A stretch of 6,900 nucleotides of DNA from the NCBI GenBank assembly GCA_020442225.1, contig JAGRKR010000145.1, positions 1 through 6,900 on the forward strand. Reading direction: 5' to 3'. Positions 1 to 6,083 of the stretch are shown piece by piece (position 1 is the first letter of the stretch; the number at the start of each line of letters is the position of its first letter). A program made the translations under genes and the position numbers. Below the pieces are notes generated by a model. That model searched no databases. It worked only from the letters and a program-made list of their open reading frames with translations, and was not told the DNA's origin. This DNA comes from Hyphomicrobiaceae bacterium. Its GTDB lineage: Bacteria > Pseudomonadota > Alphaproteobacteria > Rhizobiales > Hyphomicrobiaceae.

Positions 1-834
1 CCGGCCGGCCGTGTCTCCGGCGGCGAGATCCTCTACAAGGGCGAGGACCTCGCCAAACTCGACGAGCGCGGCCTCAACCGCCTGCGCTGGAAGGAGATCG
101 CACTCATCCCGCAGAGCGCGATGAACGGTTTCGATCCCGTCTACCGCATCACGGAGCAGATCGAGGAAGCGATCGACGCTCATGACACCTGGCCGGCGGA
201 GCGCAAGAAGGCGCGCATCGAGGAGATGTTCGCTCTGGTGGGGCTCGAGCGCAGCCGCCTCAACGACTATCCGCACCAGTTCTCGGGCGGCATGCGCCAG
301 CGCGCCATGATCGCCATGGCGCTGGTGCTGGATCCGACGTTGGTCGTCGCCGACGAGCCGACGACGGGCCTCGACGTCATCGTGCAGGACCAGATCCTCT
401 ATCGGATCAAGCAGATCCACGACCGGCTGCGCAAGACCATGCTGCTCATCACACACGACATGCCGGTCGTCTCGGAGAATTGCGACAAGATCGTCGTCAT
501 GTACGCCGGCAAGATCATGGAGTACGGCGGCAAGGCGGTGTTCCGCACGCCCTACCACCCGTATACGCTGGGGCTCTGCAACGCCTTTCCCGATCTCGGC
601 GGCGAGGCGCGCGACCTGATCTCCATTCCCAAGAGCCCGCCCGATCTGCTGTCGCCGCCGCCAGGCTGTCGCTTCGCGAGCCGCTGCCCGTTCGCGACGG
701 ACGAGTGCCGCAAGGCCGAGCCGCCCATGCGCGAGGTGCAGCCCGGCCACGTCGCGGCCTGCCACCATCTCGACCAGGTCGAGCGCTTCCGCCGCGAAGC
801 CGCCGAGCCCGACACTTGGCGCCGCGTCGCCTGA
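1..834 (+). CDS. Peptide/nickel-type ABC importer ATPase, DppD/OppD class (5' partial)
   Basis: Cytoplasmic ATP-hydrolysing subunit of a peptide/opine/nickel-class ABC importer. The reading frame is open from base 1, so the ATG at 121 is internal. The Walker A loop and about 50 N-terminal residues lie outside the window. Visible in order: Q-loop IPQSAMNGFDPV with its Gln codon at 112-114, signature FSGGMRQR from 280, Walker B LVVADEP from 340, D-loop GLDV, and the H-loop His at 454-456 in LLITHDM. The C-terminal part is the oligopeptide-transporter extension (PYTLGL, then CRFASRCP, DEC and AACHH). Its four cysteines match the pattern reported to bind an iron-sulfur cluster in some DppD proteins. 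The AMNGFDPV Q-loop fits the D-type rather than the F-type ATPase. An F-type partner, permeases and binding protein are expected upstream, since none follows. The substrate is unknown. The lyase gene starts 39 bases downstream, probably in the same operon. Confidence 0.95.
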   Translation, partial: PAGRVSGGEILYKGEDLAKLDERGLNRLRWKEIALIPQSAMNGFDPVYRITEQIEEAIDAHDTWPAERKKARIEEMFALVGLERSRLNDYPHQFSGGMRQRAMIAMALVLDPTLVVADEPTTGLDVIVQDQILYRIKQIHDRLRKTMLLITHDMPVVSENCDKIVVMYAGKIMEYGGKAVFRTPYHPYTLGLCNAFPDLGGEARDLISIPKSPPDLLSPPPGCRFASRCPFATDECRKAEPPMREVQPGHVAACHHLDQVERFRREAAEPDTWRRVA

Positions 835-873
835 CGTCAACCGCCACGCCCATCCAGGAGCGAAGAGCCCGCC

Positions 874-1800
874 ATGTCCGCCCGCCCGACGACTGCTGCC
901 TACCCGCCCGGCCTCAGGCACACCGGAGATCGCAACCGCCGCCTGGCCGAGCGGCTCCGTGAGTCACGCATCCTGATCGCGCCCGGTTGCTTCGACTGCC
1001 TCGGCGCCCGCATCATCGAGACCAGCGGCTTCGAGGCCGCCTACATCTCGGGAGCCGGCGTATCGCTCAGCCAACTCGGCGCGCCGGATCTCGGACTCGT
1101 CTCGTTCTCCGAGCATCTCGACCGCGTCAAACGCATCGCCGACGTGCTCACGATCCCCGTCTTCGCCGACATCGACACCGGCTTCGGCGGACCGCTCAGC
1201 ATCGTCCGCACCGTGCGCGAGATGGAGCGCGCCGGTGTCAGCGCCGTGCAGATCGAGGATCAGGAGATGCCCAAGCGTTGCGGCCATGAGCTCGGCCGGC
1301 GCGTCGTCTCGCCAGCCGAGATGGAAGGGCGCATCAAGGCGGCCGCGGATTCCCGCCTCGACGAGAATTTCCTGATCGTGGCCCGGACCGACGCACGCAC
1401 AATGGAAGGCATCGAGGCGGCGATCGAGCGCGCCCAGCGGTATCGCGAGGCCGGCGCCGACGTGCTGTTCGTGGAAAGCCCCGAGAGCGAGGACGAGATG
1501 GCGCGCATCGCCAAGGCCGTGCCGGGCGTACCGCTGCTTGCCAACATGGTCGAAGGGGGGCGCACACCTATCATGCCGGCGGCCAGACTCGAGGCCCTCG
1601 GCTTCCGGTTGGCGATCTATCCCAATGCCTTGACGCGGCGCTTCGCCAAGGTCGGCCTGGAACTCATGGCCGCACTCAAGGCCGAGGGCTCGACGCTCGG
1701 GCAGATGGATGGCATGCTCACGCATGGTCAGCTTTGGGACTTGTTCGACTCCAGGACGTGGCTGGCGCTGGAAAGCGAATTCGGCCGGCGCAACTCCTGA
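874..1800 (+). CDS. Isocitrate lyase/PEP mutase superfamily lyase (methylisocitrate/dimethylmalate lyase-like)
   Basis: A 308-residue TIM-barrel enzyme, close to the roughly 290-300 residues of PrpB-type lyases. Visible motifs are the N-terminal substrate strand APGCFDCLGARI (36-47), YISGAGVS (58-65), the Mg2+-binding DIDTGFG (99-105), IEDQ (127-130), the catalytic loop KRCGH (134-138, Cys136), VARTDAR (169-175) and the C-terminal LANMVEGG/YPN stretch. The Cys in KRCGH is typical of C-C bond-cleaving members (methylisocitrate lyase, isocitrate lyase, 2,3-dimethylmalate lyase) and argues against a phosphonate mutase, which has a different loop. The expected reaction is retro-aldol cleavage of a 2-hydroxy di- or tricarboxylate to pyruvate or glyoxylate plus a second acid; oxaloacetate decarboxylase activity is a less likely alternative. 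The start is preceded by purine-rich AGGAG (856-860) and GAAGAG (862-867). No propionate-pathway genes (prpC, prpD) lie beside it, so a role in the neighbouring nitrile/thiocyanate-type operon is more likely than the methylcitrate cycle. That last point is inference. Confidence 0.9.
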   Translation: MSARPTTAAYPPGLRHTGDRNRRLAERLRESRILIAPGCFDCLGARIIETSGFEAAYISGAGVSLSQLGAPDLGLVSFSEHLDRVKRIADVLTIPVFADIDTGFGGPLSIVRTVREMERAGVSAVQIEDQEMPKRCGHELGRRVVSPAEMEGRIKAAADSRLDENFLIVARTDARTMEGIEAAIERAQRYREAGADVLFVESPESEDEMARIAKAVPGVPLLANMVEGGRTPIMPAARLEALGFRLAIYPNALTRRFAKVGLELMAALKAEGSTLGQMDGMLTHGQLWDLFDSRTWLALESEFGRRNS

Positions 1801-1821
1801 AGCTGCTCGATGACGCAAGCC

Positions 1822-1829
1822 GGAAAGGA
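1822..1829 (+). promoter_or_regulatory. Ribosome binding site that sets the start of the beta-N subunit
   Basis: The purine run GGAAAGGA lies 7 bases before the ATG at 1837. An upstream in-frame ATG at 1810 has no comparable site. From 1837 the protein begins MAERGVHDLGG, which places the family's GVHDLGG motif at the N-terminus, as in nitrile hydratase beta subunits. Confidence 0.7.
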
Positions 1830-1836
1830 CAGCGAA

Positions 1837-2157
1837 ATGGCTGAGCGAGGCGTACACGATCTCGGCGGGCTCGACGCTGGCAAGGTCGACCTCGAGCCGC
1901 ACGAGCCGACGATGACGGAGCGGCGCATCGACGCCATGATGATGCTGCTTCGTGCCAAGCCGCGCTCGTTCTGGGTGACGGACGAGAACCGGCGCACCAT
2001 CGAGAGCCTGACGCCGGAGTTCTATTCCGGCGCCCGCTACTACGAGAAGTGGGTGACCGCCATGCGCTCTCTCCTCCTCGAGAAGGGCATTCTCACCGAG
2101 GCGGAGATCGACGCGAAGCTCGCCGAGGTGCGCAAGCGCTTTGGACGGGCGGACTAG
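1837..2157 (+). CDS. Nitrile hydratase beta subunit, N-terminal half (thiocyanate hydrolase beta-like)
   Basis: A 106-residue protein from the ATG at 1837; starting at 1810 would add nine residues. It covers only the helical N-terminal domain of a nitrile hydratase beta subunit. The motifs are GVHDLGG at the N-terminus, a central NRRTIESL segment whose first Arg aligns with the conserved Arg that contacts the oxidised metal-ligand cysteines in the family, YYEKWV, and LLLEKGILTEAEID. The SH3-like C-terminal half is a separate gene 57 bases downstream. In nitrile hydratase both halves form one chain of about 220 residues, whereas in thiocyanate hydrolase and three-subunit nitrile hydratases they are separate. 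It should pair in the cytoplasm with the next two products. A small activator/chaperone of the P14K/P15K type also resembles this domain and is the main alternative. Presence of a separate C-half gene and an alpha gene favours a structural subunit. The gene ends in TAG and stays in frame with the next one. Confidence 0.85.
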   Translation: MAERGVHDLGGLDAGKVDLEPHEPTMTERRIDAMMMLLRAKPRSFWVTDENRRTIESLTPEFYSGARYYEKWVTAMRSLLLEKGILTEAEIDAKLAEVRKRFGRAD

Positions 2158-2214
2158 AATGCGCCGCCAGGTGTCGGCTCGGGCCGGCCAGGAGCAACGG
2201 ACAGGACGCCGAAA
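2158..2214 (+). other. In-frame open linker between the two beta-half genes
   Basis: These 57 bases are 19 codons without a stop, in the same frame as both flanking genes. Only the TAG at 2155-2157 separates the upstream protein from the downstream ATG. Reading through would give about 221 residues, a normal nitrile hydratase beta length. The encoded linker is Gly/Pro-rich (NAPPGVGSGRPG) and matches no motif I recognise. It also contains the ribosome binding site of the next gene, so it may be ordinary intergenic DNA. Confidence 0.5.
2203..2206 (+). promoter_or_regulatory. Ribosome binding site of the beta-C subunit
   Basis: AGGA ends 8 bases before the ATG at 2215. It supports separate translation of the C-terminal half rather than dependence on stop-codon readthrough. 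A second AGGAG at 2190-2194 is too far from the start to be the main site. Confidence 0.6.
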
Positions 2215-2502
2215 ATGAGCGAACGCTTCAAGATCGGGGATACCGTGCGGGTCGCGGCGGCCTCGCCACCGGGCCACATCCGCACGCCGCTCTATCTGCG
2301 CGGCCACACGGGTCGCATCGTGCGGCTACTCGGACATTTCCCAAATCCCGAGCGGCTCGCCTACGGCATGCACGGCCTGCCGGAGCTCGCGCTCTATCAG
2401 GTCGTCTTCACCATGGACGAGGTCTGGGGCGGGGACGGCAAGTATGCCCCGCGCGATACCGTCACCGCCGATCTTTATGAGCACTGGTTGGAGCCGATCT
2501 GA
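2215..2502 (+). CDS. Nitrile hydratase beta subunit, C-terminal SH3-like half (thiocyanate hydrolase alpha-like)
   Basis: A 95-residue protein equal to the SH3-like barrel at the C-terminus of nitrile hydratase beta subunits. Motifs are FKIGDTVRV (5-13), PPGHIRTPLYLRG (18-30), TGRIVRL (32-38), YQVVF (61-65), EVWG (69-72) and DLYEHWLEP (86-94) at the end. PPGH.R.P.Y.RG is the family hallmark and carries an Arg expected near the active-site claw. The protein is complete in itself, with its own ATG and ribosome binding site. It has no N-terminal helical domain, which is supplied by the preceding gene. In thiocyanate hydrolase the equivalent chain is called alpha. It should assemble with the neighbouring products into a cytoplasmic heterotrimer or a multiple of it. 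The PPGHIRTP segment looks closer to nitrile hydratases than to the thiocyanate hydrolase sequence I remember, but that is recollection and not an alignment. Confidence 0.87.
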   Translation: MSERFKIGDTVRVAAASPPGHIRTPLYLRGHTGRIVRLLGHFPNPERLAYGMHGLPELALYQVVFTMDEVWGGDGKYAPRDTVTADLYEHWLEPI

Positions 2503-2540
2503 GCCGGACCGGTCGCCCTGGATACGGCTGAAGAGCGAGC

Positions 2541-2545
2541 AGGAG
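2541..2545 (+). promoter_or_regulatory. Ribosome binding site supporting a GTG start
   Basis: AGGAG lies 8 bases before the GTG at 2554. It supports this start and so makes the His-rich segment the true N-terminus of the metal-binding subunit. Confidence 0.7.
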
Positions 2546-2553
2546 AGCGAAGC

Positions 2554-3234
2554 GTGAGCAGCGAACACGAGCATGAGCACGAGCACGGTCATCACCACGA
2601 CCATGATCACGGCCACAGCCACGGCCATAGCCCCTTCCAGCCCGACATCAAGGAGCCATCGGAGGACTGGGAGTTCATGGAGGTGGCGCTGCGTGAGCTG
2701 CTCATCGACAAGGGCATCCTGACGGCGCGGGAAATTCAGGAAAAGATCGAGGATTACGAGGGCAGGACGCCCGAGAACGGCGCCAAGATCGTGGCCCGCG
2801 CCTGGGTGGACCCGGCCTACAAGGCCCGCCTGCTGGCGGATGGCAATGCCGGCGTCGCGGAGTTGGGACATCCCTTCGACGGTCTCAAGCTGGTCGTGGT
2901 GGAGAACACCGCGGACGTCCACCACATGGTGGTCTGCACGCTCTGTTCCTGCTATCCGCGGGCGCTCATCGGCATTCCGCCGCTCTGGTACAAGTCGCGC
3001 GAGTACCGCGCGCGGACCGTGCGCGAGCCACGCGCAGTGCTGGCCGAGTTCGGCACGCATTTGCCCGATGATGTCGAGGTGCGTGTGCTCGACAGCACGG
3101 CCGACTGCCGCTACCTCGTGCTGCCCCGTCGGCCGGAGGGCACCGAGGCGATGAGCGAGGCGGAGCTGGCCGCGCTCGTCACGCGCGACAGCATGATTGG
3201 CACGGCACTCGCCCGCTCACCCGCGAAAGCCTGA
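2554..3234 (+). CDS. Cobalt-type nitrile hydratase alpha / thiocyanate hydrolase gamma subunit with His-rich N-terminus
   Basis: A 226-residue catalytic, metal-binding subunit from a GTG start. Residues 5-25 hold 12 His, mostly alternating with Glu, Asp, Gly or Ser. Then come the nitrile hydratase alpha domain, a helical part (MEVALRELLIDKGILT, 42-57), VARAWVDPAYKARLL (80-94), and the metal claw VVCTLCSCYP (126-135). The ligands are Cys128, Cys131, Ser132 and Cys133. In this family Cys131 and Cys133 become oxidised to sulfinate and sulfenate. Thr129 in CTLCSC points to non-corrin cobalt, since iron enzymes usually have CSLCSC. Further family signatures are PPLWYKS, YRARTVREPRAVLAEFG (151-167), RYLVLPRRPEGTE and LVTRDSMIG. 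The protein hydrates a nitrile to an amide, or thiocyanate to carbonyl sulfide and ammonia. The His-rich start resembles the His/Asp repeat I recall at the start of thiocyanate hydrolase gamma. Substrate class is undecided. This is the last gene of the operon; a hairpin follows 55 bases downstream. Confidence 0.93.
   Translation: MSSEHEHEHEHGHHHDHDHGHSHGHSPFQPDIKEPSEDWEFMEVALRELLIDKGILTAREIQEKIEDYEGRTPENGAKIVARAWVDPAYKARLLADGNAGVAELGHPFDGLKLVVVENTADVHHMVVCTLCSCYPRALIGIPPLWYKSREYRARTVREPRAVLAEFGTHLPDDVEVRVLDSTADCRYLVLPRRPEGTEAMSEAELAALVTRDSMIGTALARSPAKA
2566..2628 (+). repeat. His-rich low-complexity coding repeat
   Basis: Short CAC/CAT codon repeats alternating with GAG, GAC, GGC and AGC encode residues 5-25 of the alpha subunit, first as His-Glu pairs and then as His-Asp and His-Gly/Ser pairs. 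Such tracts bind Co, Ni or Zn in metallochaperones. Here the tract probably gathers cobalt for the CTLCSC site; this role is inferred. Confidence 0.85.
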
Positions 3235-3289
3235 TCGAGCTGGGCCTCGCCCGCTCGCTTTGAGCTGCCGGGCCAACCATCAAACGGCG

Positions 3290-3311
3290 ACGGGGGCCTG
3301 ACGGCCCCCGT
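3290..3311 (+). terminator. Hairpin between convergent genes, probable terminator
   Basis: ACGGGGGCC (3290-3298) and GGCCCCCGT (3303-3311) form a perfect 9-bp GC-rich stem around a TGAC loop, 55 bases after the last operon gene and 60 bases from the end of the opposing gene. No strong T-run follows on the plus strand. On the minus strand the hairpin is followed shortly by TTT (3282-3284). It may therefore work in both directions, or with another factor. Confidence 0.7.
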
Positions 3312-3344
3312 AATCACGTCTGAAGTCGTCGGATCTCCCGTCCG

Positions 3345-3362
3345 GCCGCTGCCGCTGCCGCT
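3345..3362 (+). repeat. Three tandem GCCGCT hexamers
   Basis: Three exact copies of GCCGCT lie just beyond the stop of the minus-strand gene, in noncoding DNA. They look like a simple-sequence tract with no evident function. Confidence 0.5.
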
Positions 3363-3371
3363 GCGCCTGGC

Positions 3372-6017
3372 TCAGAACTGGCGCAGCAGCCGCTCCAGAT
3401 ACTCGAGCTCAATGGGCGGCCGCGTCATGTCGCCGAGCCGCTTGCGCAACTCTTCGAGGATCTCACGCGCACGCTGGCGGTCCGGCTTGTCCGGCACCTG
3501 CACGCGGGCGCCGATGTCGGGCCCCTCGTGACGCTGCGGCCGATCGAGCGGATCGCGATCGCCACCGCGGTTGCCGACCCGTGACGGCATCATCTTCAAC
3601 ATCTGCTGCGCCAGCGACTGCGCGCCCTTGCGAAGCTGCTCGAGCGCCCTCTGCTCATCGCGGGTGGCCTTGCCGAGGTTCCCCTCCTTGAGCGCACGCT
3701 CGGCCTCGGCCATGGCGCGACCCGCCTCGTCGAGCTGACGCGGCATCTGCATGCCGAAACGACGCATGCCTTCCATCAGCCGGTCGAGCTGACCACGCAG
3801 GTTTCCCTGTCGCTGCCCGAGCCCAGGCCCGTCCTGTGGACCCGCCTGCTGACCGGGCTGTCCGGGGCGTCCGGACTCGCCATCGCCCGGCTGGCCCTGC
3901 CGGCCACGCTGCTGGCCTTCGCGCTGGCCCGGCTGGCCTCCGCGGTTCTGGCCTTCACGGTTCTGGCCCTGTCGTCCCTGTCCCTGCTGGCGCTGCTGGC
4001 GTTGCGCACCGAAGGTATCGTCGAGCAGCTTCTGCTGACGCCCGATGAGGTCTCCAAACTCGCTCATCTGGCGCATCATCTCGCGACTCTGGCCCGTATC
4101 CGCCATGCGCCCCGACTGCAACCGCTCGAGCAGATCCCTGAGTTCGCTCAGCATCTGCTGCGCGGCATCGCGGGCGCCCGAGCGGGCCAGCTCCTCGATG
4201 TTGCGCAACATCTGATCGAGGTCCTTGGGCTGGGCCATCTGGTCCGGGCCGAGACCTTGCGGCACCTGACGGTCATCCATGCCCTTGCGTGCGAGCTGTT
4301 GCATGAACTTGGCCATCGCCTCGCGCAGCTCCTGCATGAGCCGCTTGATCTCCTCGTCGGTAGCGCCGCGCTCAAGCGCCTTGGCCAGCTTCTCCTGAGC
4401 CTCGCGCAGCCTGCGCTCCGCCTCGGAAAGATTGCCATCCTCGATCCGGAGAGCTACCTGCCAGAGCTGCTCCATCGTGCTCTTGATGCCAGCCCGCAGG
4501 TGGTTGTACTGGAGCCGCCAGCGCGCGGACCGCAGCCCGAGGTAGACGTGGCGATCGGAAATGTGCAGGTCCGGCGCGAGTGTCAGCGCATCGAGCGCGC
4601 GCACGACGCGGCGCCAGTTGCGCGGATCGTCGTAGAGGCTGCGCCGCTGCTCGATGACGGCCCGTGCGAAGGGCTTGCGGAAGCGGCGCGACGGGAACAC
4701 GAGCTCGACGGCTTCGCTGCGGCCAATGTTGCCCGCCGCATCGCGCGCGATGAGCGTCATGCGCACGGCGGTGCCGGCCCAGGGATGCGACATCAGCTCG
4801 TGGTAAGATGTCGCCTCGCCGGCCTTGGCGTTGGCACGAGGCAGCTTGAGCGCCAGCACGGGCGGACGCTCGAGCGGAAAGCGCGGCTCGCCCTTGACGG
4901 CCTCCTCCGGCACCTCGGGATCGACGCGCTCGAAGCGCGCCTCGGCCGTGACGACGCCGTAGTCGTCCTCGACCTTGTAGCTGAGCTTCAGCGAGCCGCG
5001 GGGCGTCGTCTCGGGCGGCTTGGTCAGCGTGATGCGCGGGGCGCGATCGGGCGTGACGCGGAACCGCCAGCTCGCCAGCTCACGCGAGCCGTCCAGGAGC
5101 CGCACGACCTGTGTCTTCCTGAGCTCCAGCCGAGCCTCGACGAGAGCGTCGGTGCCGGTGACGCCGGTCTTCTTCTCCTTGCCGTCCTTGGCCTTCGTGC
5201 TGGCGATGTCATGGCGCGTCGGCTCGCTCGCGCCCTCGACGAGCGTCTCGACGACAAGCCGGTCGCCACGAACGCCGCTGGCGCGCACAATTAATTGGCT
5301 GTGCTCGGGAACCTGCACGTCCGGCTTCTGCTCGCCGGCCTCGGCCGGCGTTCCGAGAGGCTTGCCACCGTCGGCAAGCATGATCGGCGGTATGCCGGTG
5401 TAGACCGGCGGCGTCACCCAGGCGTCGAGCCGGGCTTCGATCGACACCGGCGGGGCCCCGAAGCGGAAGGCGGAAACCAGCCGATCATAGGCCCGATCCC
5501 CGACCACCACGTAGGCAAGGACGACGGCCAGCATCAGCACGGCCCGCAAGGCGAACGGATCGCGCTTGTCGACGCGCGGCTGCGGACCGGCGATCTTCAG
5601 ACGCTCGAACAGCGCCTCGAGACGGGTCCGGTGCACCTCCCACAGGCGCTTGGCCACGGGATCGTCCGTTCCGAGCGCGATCTGGTCCTCGTAGGAGGTG
5701 GCCGGCCGGTGCTGCACGCCCGACGACAGCTCGAGCCGGCGCAACCCTTCATCGCGCGACGGCCAGGGCACCCTGGCGACCAGGAACAGCGCCACAAGCG
5801 CCGCCAGCCCGAACAGCCCGATCGCAGCCTTGTGCGCCAGCTCCGGCATGAGCGGCCACACCCCGGCCAGCGACAGAGCCAGGAACAGGCCCGCCAGCCC
5901 CAGGATCAACCACAGTCGTAGCCACAGGCGCTCCAGATAGAGGGCAACCCGGCTCAGCCGGACCTTGCGCTCCAGGGCGCGGCTCAAAGGCGTGCGCTGC
6001 ATTGGCTGTGCTTCCAT
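3372..6017 (-). CDS. TIGR02302/DUF4175 family membrane protein
   Basis: An 881-residue protein of unknown function with the layout of the alphaproteobacterial TIGR02302 (DUF4175) family, whose members are about 850 residues. Hydrophobic helices are at about 35-55 and 63-82 (close pair) and 155-173. A large soluble part follows, which family knowledge predicts to face the periplasm; it has beta-rich segments such as PPVYTGIPP (203-211) and VEDDYGVVTAEARFE. Next is a charged helical, probably coiled-coil stretch at about 525-577 (EAERRLREAQEKLAKALE), then a Gln/Gly/Arg-rich low-complexity tract at about 670-740, another helical region and a conserved-looking C-terminus (REILEELRKRLGDM, LEYLERLLRQF). 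The start is uncertain by five codons. The ATG at 6017 has only a weak site, while a second ATG at 6002 has GGAAG (6015-6011) 8 bases upstream. It lies downstream of lysA on the same strand. A role in the cell envelope is plausible but not shown. Confidence 0.9.
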   Translation of the reverse strand: MEAQPMQRTPLSRALERKVRLSRVALYLERLWLRLWLILGLAGLFLALSLAGVWPLMPELAHKAAIGLFGLAALVALFLVARVPWPSRDEGLRRLELSSGVQHRPATSYEDQIALGTDDPVAKRLWEVHRTRLEALFERLKIAGPQPRVDKRDPFALRAVLMLAVVLAYVVVGDRAYDRLVSAFRFGAPPVSIEARLDAWVTPPVYTGIPPIMLADGGKPLGTPAEAGEQKPDVQVPEHSQLIVRASGVRGDRLVVETLVEGASEPTRHDIASTKAKDGKEKKTGVTGTDALVEARLELRKTQVVRLLDGSRELASWRFRVTPDRAPRITLTKPPETTPRGSLKLSYKVEDDYGVVTAEARFERVDPEVPEEAVKGEPRFPLERPPVLALKLPRANAKAGEATSYHELMSHPWAGTAVRMTLIARDAAGNIGRSEAVELVFPSRRFRKPFARAVIEQRRSLYDDPRNWRRVVRALDALTLAPDLHISDRHVYLGLRSARWRLQYNHLRAGIKSTMEQLWQVALRIEDGNLSEAERRLREAQEKLAKALERGATDEEIKRLMQELREAMAKFMQQLARKGMDDRQVPQGLGPDQMAQPKDLDQMLRNIEELARSGARDAAQQMLSELRDLLERLQSGRMADTGQSREMMRQMSEFGDLIGRQQKLLDDTFGAQRQQRQQGQGRQGQNREGQNRGGQPGQREGQQRGRQGQPGDGESGRPGQPGQQAGPQDGPGLGQRQGNLRGQLDRLMEGMRRFGMQMPRQLDEAGRAMAEAERALKEGNLGKATRDEQRALEQLRKGAQSLAQQMLKMMPSRVGNRGGDRDPLDRPQRHEGPDIGARVQVPDKPDRQRAREILEELRKRLGDMTRPPIELEYLERLLRQF
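3795..4010 (-). repeat. Gln/Gly-rich low-complexity coding tract
   Basis: Imperfect short repeats encode GQNRE-GQNRG-GQPGQ-like pentapeptides in the C-terminal third of the TIGR02302 protein. On the plus strand CGGTTCTGGCC recurs exactly 15 bases apart (3943-3953 and 3958-3968). Such a tract may vary in length between strains and is a hallmark of the family. Confidence 0.85.
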
Positions 6018-6083
6018 AGGGTCACTCTAACATGGCCGCTATGACCGTGCTCTTCACAAAAATTTCGGCGAGCTTTCGAGGCC

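Noticed and set aside
1810..1836. Nine-codon N-terminal extension of the beta-N subunit from the ATG at 1810
   Set aside because: The ATG at 1837 has a GGAAAGGA site at 7 bases and puts GVHDLGG at the N-terminus as in the family. The upstream ATG lacks a ribosome site.
964..2307. 447-codon minus-strand open frame
   Set aside because: It runs antisense across the lyase gene, the beta-N gene and the start of the beta-C gene, which all have clear family motifs. Its translation is Arg/His/Ala-rich without recognisable domains, typical of a GC-rich shadow frame.
2566..2628. CRISPR-like or noncoding tandem repeat
   Set aside because: The periodic bases are His codons in a translated frame with no spacers, so this is a coding low-complexity tract.
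2326..3060. 244-codon minus-strand open frame with a hydrophobic Val/Met stretch
   Set aside because: The hydrophobic run is the antisense of the His-rich codons (CAC/CAT read as GTG/ATG) of the alpha subunit, so the apparent membrane segment is an artefact.
4002..5294. 430-codon plus-strand open frame
   Set aside because: It lies wholly inside the TIGR02302 gene on the opposite strand, has no recognisable motif, and has a Leu/Arg/His-rich composition expected from antisense of a GC-rich gene.
5295..5921. 208-codon plus-strand open frame
   Set aside because: Antisense to the membrane-helix region of the TIGR02302 gene. It is Gln/Arg/His-rich with no motif and no suitable ribosome site seen.
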